DNA of 11,022 bases from Gammaproteobacteria bacterium (GTDB lineage: Bacteria; Pseudomonadota; Gammaproteobacteria; Xanthomonadales; Rhodanobacteraceae). The notes below the pieces were generated by a model. That model had not been told where the DNA came from, did not search any database, and saw only the letters and a program-made list of their open reading frames with translations. The translations under genes and the position numbers were made by a program. Below are positions 1 to 6,172 of this stretch, one piece after another. The stretch is taken from the NCBI GenBank assembly GCA_005877675.1, contig VBNZ01000052.1, positions 550-11,571 of the forward strand, written 5' to 3'. Each line of letters opens with the position of its first letter. The stretch's first letter is position 1.

Positions 1-320
1 AGATGGTCAATCCGAATCAGCCGATTACCGGTGGCTCGGGCACACAGCCGGTGCTGTGTTACAACCCATATCTGGAAGCGCCGTTCGCAAACAATCCCGA
101 CCTGCCCGATTCGCAGCCGTGGACCTACCAGGGCACCACCTACAATCTCAACGTCGGCGTGCAGACCAACTGTATGGCCTGCCATATCCAGGCGGCTTAT
201 CCGCAGAACCCGACTGCGCCCGCATACACCGCCGATCGCTATATCGACTTGAACAACCCTGCGTTCAAGAGCTATCTGAAAATGGACTTTTCCTGGTCGA
301 TCGTGCAGAACGTGAAGTGA
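1..320 (+). CDS. c-type cytochrome-like protein, C-terminal part (5' end outside window)
   Basis: The reading frame is open at the left edge and ends with TGA at 318-320, so only about the last 105 residues are present. The clearest feature is a single CMACH motif encoded at 171-185. This is the CxxCH signature for covalent heme c attachment, which places the protein outside the cytoplasmic membrane if a signal peptide lies upstream. The rest of the fragment is rich in Pro, Asn, Tyr and aromatic residues (for example VLCYNPYLEA before the heme motif), as in many periplasmic proteins. No second heme motif is in the visible part, and any partner or substrate is unknown. A strong hairpin terminator follows within 20 bases, so this is the last gene of its transcript. 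An ATG at position 3 is in frame but is probably internal. Heme binding is fairly sure; the exact family is not. Confidence 0.7.
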   Translation, partial: MVNPNQPITGGSGTQPVLCYNPYLEAPFANNPDLPDSQPWTYQGTTYNLNVGVQTNCMACHIQAAYPQNPTAPAYTADRYIDLNNPAFKSYLKMDFSWSIVQNVK

Positions 321-337
321 AGATGCTGTGACGAACG

Positions 338-376
338 GTGCGCCAACCCGGCCGTCCGCGCGGGTTGGCGCACTTT
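338..376 (+). terminator. Rho-independent terminator after the cytochrome-like gene
   Basis: A perfect 13-base-pair inverted repeat has its left arm GTGCGCCAACCCG at 338-350 and right arm CGGGTTGGCGCAC at 361-373. The loop is 10 bases, and a short T run (TTT) follows. It begins 18 bases after the stop codon of the upstream gene. The GC-rich stem and its position support an intrinsic terminator, although the T tract is short. Confidence 0.8.
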
Positions 377-496
377 AATCGCAGAGGCGGGTACGGTCCT
401 TATCGGCATCGCTGCAATCTAGCAGCGGATTTATCATGTGGTGGCGGGAGTGATGCCCACTCTCGGGACAAACATTTCAGGACACCAGAATCGCCG

Positions 497-1459
497 ATGA
501 CCGACATCTCAGCAATCCGACAGGCTCTCGAAGCGGGCGTGGCCTTTCTCGAATCGGCACAGCTTCCCAGCGGCGAGATACCGCTCGAGATTTCGCCCAG
601 TCCCGAAATGAGCAGCGACTGCGTGCGCGAGCCGGTTGTATTTCCAGCGGCGGTCGCGGCACGTGCGCTGTCGATCACGCCGTGCGCTGTGCGCGTGCAC
701 TTGCGCGCTCTCGATTTCCTCATGCGCGAGATGGAACCCGGCGGTCTATGGCGTCATCCGTCGAGCGCCAAACCACAGCATTACGACACCCCGCTCGACG
801 TCGACGACACGTCGCTCGCATCGGCGGCGTTGCTCGCAGCGGGCCGCGAGATTCCCGACAACCGCCGCGTCCTCTTCGCCAATCGCGAGCCCGACGGTCT
901 GTTTCGAACCTGGATCGTACGCTGGCGGCCCTATCCGCTGCTCACCCGCCGCTTCTTCCGCTATGTCGCGGAACCGCGCGACGTCGATGCGGTGGTCATT
1001 GCGAATGTCGTCTTCTACCTCGGCGACTGCGCGGAAACACGGCCGGCGATCGCGTACATGCTCGAGGTCCTGCGCGACAACCGCGAAATGAGGTCGACCA
1101 TCTGGTATGGCAGCCGCTTCACGGTCTGGTATTTCTTTTCGCACGCGCTGCGCACGATCGCGCACGAGGCAGGAGAGATGATCGTGCCGCGCGTCGAGGC
1201 TGCGGTGCCCGGCAACGCACTCGAGCTCGCGCTGGCGACGTCGACTTTGCTCCTCTGGGGCCGAACGCCTGACGTAAGACCATTGATCGAAGCGCAGCTG
1301 CCGTCGGGCGCCTGGCCGAACGCCGGCTTCTATCACATGGGTCAGAGGCGGGACGAACCGCAACCGAAGACGCCCTGGTGGGGATCCGAGGCGTTGACGA
1401 CGGTGTTCGCGATTGAAGCACTGTCGCGCCGGCTGCTGGCCGATGGTAGTCCGGCTTAG
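497..1459 (+). CDS. Small DxDD protein of the terpene cyclase/prenyltransferase alpha-barrel fold
   Basis: This is a predicted 320-residue soluble protein. Residues 101-105 read DVDDT, matching the DxDD(T) motif whose aspartates supply the proton in class II terpene and squalene-hopene cyclases. Two QW-like elements lie at the ends: QLPSGE near residue 22 and QLPSGAW at residues 267-273. The tail contains WWGSEALTT, typical of prenyltransferase/squalene-cyclase repeat proteins. At 320 residues it is about half the length of a two-barrel class II cyclase, which suggests a single alpha-alpha barrel. I recall similar single-barrel proteins being annotated only as hypothetical, so cyclase activity is not established. 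I chose the ATG at 497. The frame stays open back to a GTG at 338, but that would put coding sequence over the terminator hairpin. No strong ribosome binding site is seen. The stop overlaps that of the convergent GT4-UbiA gene. The fold is likely; the reaction is unknown. Confidence 0.75.
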   Translation: MTDISAIRQALEAGVAFLESAQLPSGEIPLEISPSPEMSSDCVREPVVFPAAVAARALSITPCAVRVHLRALDFLMREMEPGGLWRHPSSAKPQHYDTPLDVDDTSLASAALLAAGREIPDNRRVLFANREPDGLFRTWIVRWRPYPLLTRRFFRYVAEPRDVDAVVIANVVFYLGDCAETRPAIAYMLEVLRDNREMRSTIWYGSRFTVWYFFSHALRTIAHEAGEMIVPRVEAAVPGNALELALATSTLLLWGRTPDVRPLIEAQLPSGAWPNAGFYHMGQRRDEPQPKTPWWGSEALTTVFAIEALSRRLLADGSPA

Positions 1460-4323
1460 CCGCGCGCCCCGATTCCGGACCGCAGCACAGTCTGAGCGAG
1501 CAGGCGTCCCTCGCGCATGAACGAGACCACGGGCGCGCCGAAGACGATCAAGTGCGAGACGACAAAGGTCCAGTCGCCCGGGCTCCGCAGCGCGCAGGCG
1601 AGCAGGATCCCGAGCGGAAACAGCGCCGTATAGTATTCCAGACCCAGTATGGTGTATCGATCGCGCGGTTCGGCAATTACGATCGTCATGCCCCATAGTC
1701 GTGCCTTCAGGCTTACGTACACTGCGTAGATCGACAGGAATACCGCGGGCCACGCGCTGCGCGTTTGCCAGAGTAGCCCGGCGAGCGCGAGAGATTCGAC
1801 GAAAAATGCGGCGCGCGCGAGGCGCACGGCAGCGAGACGCGAGTGTCTCACTACGAAGGTTTGCACCGCAGCCTTGCGATCGGCGTCGAAATCGTAGAGC
1901 TGATGCCACAAGATGCCGCGCACTCCACACCCGAGCGCCCACACAGCGAGGGTGGCGATCCAGACCGGGTCGGGTTTTCCGGCCGCCCGCAGTGCCAGTA
2001 ACGCGGCGGTCAGCGACGGAAATACGTGCGAACCGCAGGCATCTGCGAACACCCCCAGCACGCCACGGCTTTTCAGTCGAAACGGCGGGATTGAATACAG
2101 AGAAAATGCGACCCACGCGCTCAGATAGACCGCGACGAGCGGAACATCGTCTCGCCAAGTCATGCTGAAGATCGCTGCAATGAAAAGCGGCGCAGCGAGC
2201 AGCAGCGCAATCTGCAACAGCGGCCGATCCGCCATGCGGTTGGTCTTGCCGGCCCGACGATCGTCCTCGCGGTCGGTGACATCGTTGATGAGGCTGACAT
2301 AGGCCGCACAGGGCGCGATCGCAAGCAGCAGCGTGATCGCGGCGGGCCAAATCGTCACGATGGAAGTCGATTGAAGGTAAGCCGTCGCATAGAACACGGT
2401 ATACATCGGAGCGAGCTTGTACGCCCACCATTGCTCGGCGCGAATCATGCGGCCGATGTTTCCGGGCAGCGCCAGAAACCACTGCTTGATACCCATTCGC
2501 TGATTTCGTTCGCTCCGCGCCTCGACTCTGCTGTCTTCGGATCGCGAGCGGGTGTCGTCCACGGATCGGACTTGCTCGGGCTCGCTCACCTGGGTACGGA
2601 TGTCATCGCAGAGATGCCTGATCTGCTCGGCATAGTCGAGAAACCGATAGGTCGAACGCACCCGCGTTTCCGCGCGCTTTCCCATATCGGCGAACTGTGC
2701 GGGGTTGTCGACGAAGGCGACGAGCGCATCCGCCATCGCCGGCACATCCAGATAGGGCACGACGATGCCGCAGTCGCTTGCAATCGCCTCCTTCGCTCCG
2801 CCTGCACCGTCGAAAACAACGATAGGCAGAGCGCAGGCCATGGCTTCATGGGTAACACAGGGGAACGGATCATCGCGCGAGGTCAGCGCGAATGCGTCGG
2901 CTGCCAGAAAGTAGGGCTCAGGATCGGTGACCTCACCGACGAGAGTAATGATCGAAGACAGGTTCAGCTGGGAAATATCCAGCTCGATGAATCTTTCAAA
3001 ATAGGCGCCATATTGTTCCGCTCCAAGCCAGACGAAATGCACGCGGCGCGTCGCGTGGGCGCAAACGCGAGCTGCCAGTTGAATGAAAAGATCGATTCCT
3101 TTTCGCAAGTCGCGGGTACCGCAGCCGAGCACGATCGCGGTATCCGGCGCAAGCCCGAGTTTGCTGCGCACTTCGACGCGCGCGGCGTTGCGGTCGCGCC
3201 GGCCGAATTTGGGATCGAGCAGCCCCTGTGGCGCGACGGAGGCGTCGTGAAAATCGGGCAAGACCGCGGTCGTGGCCGCTTTCACCGCGTCAGCGGGAAA
3301 TACGACGCGGTTCGAACATCGATGAATCGTCCGCCAGACGTCCGGCGCATAGTGCATAACGCGCTCGTGCACGAGGGAAACAATATGCGGTAGTCCGGCC
3401 TTGCGCAGCGCTTGGGTAAGGCGCCAGCCATCGGCGCTGTTGCAGATGGCGAGTGTTGGCGCGGGCCCCGCGATCGACCCGAGCATTTGCGCCAGATCGG
3501 GACCATTCGGCAGATAGAGCATGCCATTGTGATTCACGAGGACGTGCGCAATCTGCACATAATCTCCCAGCATGGCACCGCCCCGCTCGAGAATCAGGAA
3601 GAGCTCGGCCCCGGTAAGGCTCTGCATCGCCTGCATCAAGCGCAGCAGGATGAGCGGCGCTCCAGTGCGAGAGGCTTCGTGTCCGGTGAACAGTATTTTT
3701 GGAATGCCCGGCGTGCCGAACGCTGCGTTCGCGGGAGGCTGCTGCCCACCCTTCGGATAGAGGTATCCCTTTTCCCACAGCCGATACCAGTCCGTCACGG
3801 CTGTTTCTTCCAGATCGGCGTTGTGCATGCGCCGCTTCAGGTAATGAACCAGCGGGTTGCCCTCGATTTCCTTGTTCGCAACGAGGTAACCGGAGGTCGA
3901 GAAATCGGGACGGGGGTCGCGGCGCTCGCTGCGGCCGTAGCGCAGATAGTGCTCGACGGGATCGACGCCTGCAGTGGCGACCTCTGGGTATTTCTGCAGA
4001 TACCAGGCCCGATCGACACCGCCGTCTCCGCCAGCGAGGCGGTAGTCCTCGGCGAATTGCCACTCAGGCGGCGGTACTTTCTTGCCTCCATGCCGCAGAT
4101 AGTGGACCAGCGGGTTGCCCTCGATTGCCGTATTCGCGTCCAGATAGCCGGAGGTTGAGAAATCAGGACGGGGGTCGCGACCCTCCGCACGGCCGTACAG
4201 CAGATAGTGTTCGACCGGGTCAACACCCGCCGTCGCGACCTCCGGATATTTTTGCAGATACCAGGCTCGATCGACTCCGCCGTCACCGCTTGCGAGCTTG
4301 TAGTCTTCGGCTGATATGGACAT
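1456..4323 (-). CDS. Fusion: tandem repeat modules + GT4 glycosyltransferase + UbiA-type prenyltransferase
   Basis: This is a predicted 955-residue protein with three parts. Residues 5-79 and 91-165 are two near-identical modules with WYLQKYPEVA and NPLVHYL signatures, as found in front of some polysaccharide glycosyltransferases. Residues about 205-575 look like a GT4-type (GT-B fold) glycosyltransferase: it opens with LFTGHEASRTGAPL and has the donor-site stretch DDPFPCVTHEAMA near 480-500. A charged linker (about 577-609) leads to a polytopic UbiA-like domain (610-955). That domain has the first aspartate motif NDVTDREDD at 680-688, the YSIPPFRLK loop near 743, and the second motif YDFDADR at 810-816. 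UbiA enzymes transfer prenyl groups, or in some branches sugar phosphates, to acceptors at the membrane; the substrate here is unknown. The start is the ATG at 4323; a TTG at 4395 is possible but leaves an unrelated leader. An internal ATG at 2496 begins the UbiA part. The domain calls are firm; the joint function is inference. Confidence 0.85.
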   Translation of the reverse strand: MSISAEDYKLASGDGGVDRAWYLQKYPEVATAGVDPVEHYLLYGRAEGRDPRPDFSTSGYLDANTAIEGNPLVHYLRHGGKKVPPPEWQFAEDYRLAGGDGGVDRAWYLQKYPEVATAGVDPVEHYLRYGRSERRDPRPDFSTSGYLVANKEIEGNPLVHYLKRRMHNADLEETAVTDWYRLWEKGYLYPKGGQQPPANAAFGTPGIPKILFTGHEASRTGAPLILLRLMQAMQSLTGAELFLILERGGAMLGDYVQIAHVLVNHNGMLYLPNGPDLAQMLGSIAGPAPTLAICNSADGWRLTQALRKAGLPHIVSLVHERVMHYAPDVWRTIHRCSNRVVFPADAVKAATTAVLPDFHDASVAPQGLLDPKFGRRDRNAARVEVRSKLGLAPDTAIVLGCGTRDLRKGIDLFIQLAARVCAHATRRVHFVWLGAEQYGAYFERFIELDISQLNLSSIITLVGEVTDPEPYFLAADAFALTSRDDPFPCVTHEAMACALPIVVFDGAGGAKEAIASDCGIVVPYLDVPAMADALVAFVDNPAQFADMGKRAETRVRSTYRFLDYAEQIRHLCDDIRTQVSEPEQVRSVDDTRSRSEDSRVEARSERNQRMGIKQWFLALPGNIGRMIRAEQWWAYKLAPMYTVFYATAYLQSTSIVTIWPAAITLLLAIAPCAAYVSLINDVTDREDDRRAGKTNRMADRPLLQIALLLAAPLFIAAIFSMTWRDDVPLVAVYLSAWVAFSLYSIPPFRLKSRGVLGVFADACGSHVFPSLTAALLALRAAGKPDPVWIATLAVWALGCGVRGILWHQLYDFDADRKAAVQTFVVRHSRLAAVRLARAAFFVESLALAGLLWQTRSAWPAVFLSIYAVYVSLKARLWGMTIVIAEPRDRYTILGLEYYTALFPLGILLACALRSPGDWTFVVSHLIVFGAPVVSFMREGRLLAQTVLRSGIGARG
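3829..4053 (-). repeat. Second tandem module of the GT4-UbiA protein
   Basis: This encodes residues 91-165, the second copy of a 75-residue module repeated with a period of 86 residues (258 bases). By my count, about 64 of 75 residues match the first copy. The C-terminal end diverges (KRR instead of RHG) before the linker to the glycosyltransferase domain. Confidence 0.85.
4087..4311 (-). repeat. First tandem module of the GT4-UbiA protein
   Basis: This encodes residues 5-79, the first copy of the module. Signatures are WYLQKYPEVATAG, DPVEHYL, YGRAEGRDP and NPLVHYLRHG. An 11-residue spacer rich in Lys and Pro separates it from the second copy. Similar modules precede or follow glycosyltransferase domains in bacterial surface-polysaccharide proteins; their role is not well defined. 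Confidence 0.85.
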
Positions 4324-4681
4324 AGCGAAATGGTCTAGCGGCTGCGAACAAGAGGGAGATGGCCGAGTGTTTAGCACTCGCGCGGTCTGCTGCAAAGAAC
4401 TGGCTTGGCCGGGATTTTAGTCGAGTGGCTCCAAAACATCCCGTGATTCGATGCGGTTGTCTGCGGTGGAAATGCGCGAAGCTTTCCCCGCCATTTCTCC
4501 CTCGTGATAGTCTTCCGCATTGCCAGGGGGCGAGCGGCAACGCTCATGTTTCAATATCGATGGGATAACCAGGTGCGAATTGCGGTTCGAGGAGTTCTTA
4601 GTTCCGACCCCGTCGTCACGCGCAGCCCGTGTTTGGGTTGGCTGCTGACAGGGCTTGGCGCACCGTCCACGGTCTCAGCGG
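4324..4681. other. Divergent intergenic region between the GT4-UbiA and epimerase genes
   Basis: This is a 358-base region between two divergently transcribed genes, so it should hold both promoters. It contains a perfect 6-base inverted repeat with a 5-base loop (CGAGTG-TTTAG-CACTCG, 4364-4380), about 40 bases upstream of the GT4-UbiA start. It also has a small hairpin with a GCAA loop (GAGCG arms, 4532-4545). A TAAAAT at 4414-4419 (minus strand) could serve as a -10 element for the GT4-UbiA gene, but no good -35 is seen. Short open frames here have no recognisable product and atypical starts. Promoter assignments are weak. Confidence 0.45.
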
Positions 4682-5632
4682 ATGAATTCTGACGGCCCGA
4701 TACTCGTCACCGGATCATCGGGACTGATTGGCCGGGCGTTCATAGCGAGGATGAGGCCCGCGGGCTTCCAGTCGCTTCGCTTCGATATCCGCGAAACGGC
4801 TCAGTCTGCATTCGGTGATCTGCGCGACAACCGCGCCCTCGAACGCGCAGTCGCGGACGCGGCCGGTATCGTCCATCTCGGCGGCGTCTCCCGGGTGGTC
4901 TGGGGGGAGCGCGATCCGGAGCAGTGCTGGGCTGTCAATGTAGACGCGACCAGGAAGATTCTGGCTCTGGCACTCAACAGTCGACGCCGGCCATGGCTGG
5001 TATACGCGAGCAGCCGCGAAGTCTACGGTCAGCAGGCCGTCTTCCCGGTTTCTGAGACTGCGCAATTGATGCCCAAGAACATCTATGCGCGTTCGAAGGT
5101 CGCGGCCGAGGAGCTCGTTCTGGACGCCCGCAAGGCTGGCCTGACTACCGCTATCGCACGATTCTCGAGCGTGTACGGCGATGTCGATGATCATGCGGAT
5201 CGAGTAGTACCGGCATTCGCCTTCGCTGCGGCGTGGGGCGGCGCAATGCGGATCGACGGAGCGGATTGCGCGTTCGATTTCACTCACGTGGCGGATGTTG
5301 CTGCGGGCCTGAAGAAAATTTGCCTCGCGCTTGCAGCGGGCGAAAAGAGCTTGCCAGCGCTTCATTTTGTCTCAGGCGTGAGAACCTCGCTACGCGAATT
5401 GGCTGGGTTGGCAGCGGATTTAGCGCACTGTCCCGTGCAAGTTAGCCTGGACGCACCGCGTACTTTCGACATCAGCGAGTTCTACGGCGATCCCGCTCGG
5501 ACCGCAGCGATTTTGGGTTGGCGCGCGTCGACCTCGCTCCACGTCGGGTTGGGTGAGCTAATCCGGCATTTCAGAACCCGAGGGCAGTTGCATTCTCGCC
5601 CCGAAGCGCGGCACGTCGCGCAGGGGTTCTAG
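4682..5632 (+). CDS. NAD-dependent epimerase/dehydratase (extended SDR family)
   Basis: This is a predicted 316-residue cytoplasmic enzyme. The N-terminus ILVTGSSGLIG (residues 7-17) is the glycine-rich NAD(P)-binding loop of extended short-chain dehydrogenases. The catalytic YxxxK is YARSK at residues 135-139, and the SS pair near residues 110-111 (YASSREVYG) supplies the usual serine. Members act on nucleotide sugars or related substrates by epimerisation, dehydration or reduction. The length is typical for the family, but the exact substrate cannot be read from these motifs. The ATG at 4682 was chosen because it sits just before the Rossmann strand. A TTG at 4655 would add nine residues with no family support. 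No clear ribosome binding site is present. It diverges from the GT4-UbiA gene, and its stop overlaps that of the convergent deaminase gene. A role in making a sugar for nearby glycosyltransferases is plausible but unproven. Confidence 0.85.
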   Translation: MNSDGPILVTGSSGLIGRAFIARMRPAGFQSLRFDIRETAQSAFGDLRDNRALERAVADAAGIVHLGGVSRVVWGERDPEQCWAVNVDATRKILALALNSRRRPWLVYASSREVYGQQAVFPVSETAQLMPKNIYARSKVAAEELVLDARKAGLTTAIARFSSVYGDVDDHADRVVPAFAFAAAWGGAMRIDGADCAFDFTHVADVAAGLKKICLALAAGEKSLPALHFVSGVRTSLRELAGLAADLAHCPVQVSLDAPRTFDISEFYGDPARTAAILGWRASTSLHVGLGELIRHFRTRGQLHSRPEARHVAQGF

Positions 5633-6069
5633 GGCTCGCCGATGTCTTCGTTCCACAGCTCCGGCCGTGCTGCGATGAACTTGCGCATGAGCTCAATGCA
5701 TCGCGGATCGTTGATGACTTCGATCGCAACACCTTTGCTGCGCAGCCAGTCTTCCTCGCCCATGAAAGTCACGTTTTCGCCGACGACGACACGCGGGATG
5801 CCGTACAGCGCGATTGCGCCCGAGCACATCGAGCACGGCGACAGCGTGGTGTAGATCGTCGATTCGCGATACACGTGCGCCGGATGGCGGCCGGCGTTTT
5901 CGAGCGCGTCCATCTCGCCGTGCAGAGTCGCACTGCCTTTCTGCACGCGGCGGTTATGGCCGCGGCCGATGATCTGGCCTTCATGCACCAGAACGCTGCC
6001 GATCGGGATGCCACCTTCGGCCAATCCGGCTTCCGCTTCGGCCACCGCCGCCGCCAGGAACAAATCCAC
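5629..6069 (-). CDS. Cytosine deaminase, yeast FCY1-like nucleoside deaminase family
   Basis: This is a predicted 146-residue zinc enzyme of the cytidine deaminase-like fold, probably converting cytosine to uracil in pyrimidine salvage. The zinc and catalytic residues are visible: HGE at residues 50-52 and PCSMC at 78-82 (Cys79, Cys82). The sequence follows yeast Fcy1p closely from memory: GRGHN, QKGSATLHGE, YTTLSPC, YGIPR, VVGEN and the ending WNEDIGE. Trp139 and Asp142 match the yeast substrate-pocket residues Trp152 and Asp155. This favours cytosine deaminase over guanine deaminase or TadA, although some bacterial relatives may use other bases. The usual bacterial cytosine deaminase, CodA, is an unrelated amidohydrolase. 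The start is GTG at 6069, supported by GAGGT at 6075-6079 upstream; the length fits the family. It is divergent from the GT-C gene, with about 100 bases between, and convergent with the epimerase gene. Confidence 0.88.
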   Translation of the reverse strand: MDLFLAAAVAEAEAGLAEGGIPIGSVLVHEGQIIGRGHNRRVQKGSATLHGEMDALENAGRHPAHVYRESTIYTTLSPCSMCSGAIALYGIPRVVVGENVTFMGEEDWLRSKGVAIEVINDPRCIELMRKFIAARPELWNEDIGEP

Positions 6070-6074
6070 GCTGG

Positions 6075-6079
6075 ACCTC
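6075..6079 (-). promoter_or_regulatory. Ribosome binding site of the deaminase gene
   Basis: GAGGT on the minus strand lies five bases before the GTG at 6069. It decides in favour of this GTG start, as there is no nearby ATG in frame that keeps the full N-terminal helix of the family. Confidence 0.6.
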
Positions 6080-6172
6080 GCTAAAATGCTTGAAACTGGT
6101 CTGCAACTCCCGGAGTGATGGACTAATCGACAGATCGACTATATTGCGCGTCCACGTTCCTGGTCTGTGCAC

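Noticed and set aside
338..496. Upstream GTG start for the DxDD gene
   Set aside because: It would place the start inside the terminator hairpin and add 53 residues with no family resemblance.
746..2482. A 578-codon open frame on the minus strand across the DxDD gene and the UbiA domain
   Set aside because: It overlaps two better-supported genes in other frames, is rich in Arg/Ala low-complexity sequence, and has no recognisable domain; long shadow frames are common in GC-rich DNA.
2371..3393. A 340-codon plus-strand open frame inside the GT4-UbiA gene
   Set aside because: It lies entirely antisense to the glycosyltransferase/UbiA coding sequence, which has clear motifs; no domain is visible in this frame.
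3829..4311. CRISPR-like or mobile-element repeat
   Set aside because: The repetition is coding, with a period of 258 bases and protein-level conservation; there are no spacers, terminal inverted repeats or transposase.
4324..4395. Upstream TTG start for the GT4-UbiA gene
   Set aside because: The added 24 residues are unrelated to the repeat module, and no ribosome binding site precedes the TTG.
4532..4545. GAGCG-GCAA-CGCTC hairpin as a terminator
   Set aside because: The stem is only five base pairs and no T run follows; no gene ends nearby on either strand.
4504..4692. Small 62-codon open frame in the divergent intergenic region
   Set aside because: It has no ribosome binding site, no recognisable product, and overlaps the epimerase start in another frame.
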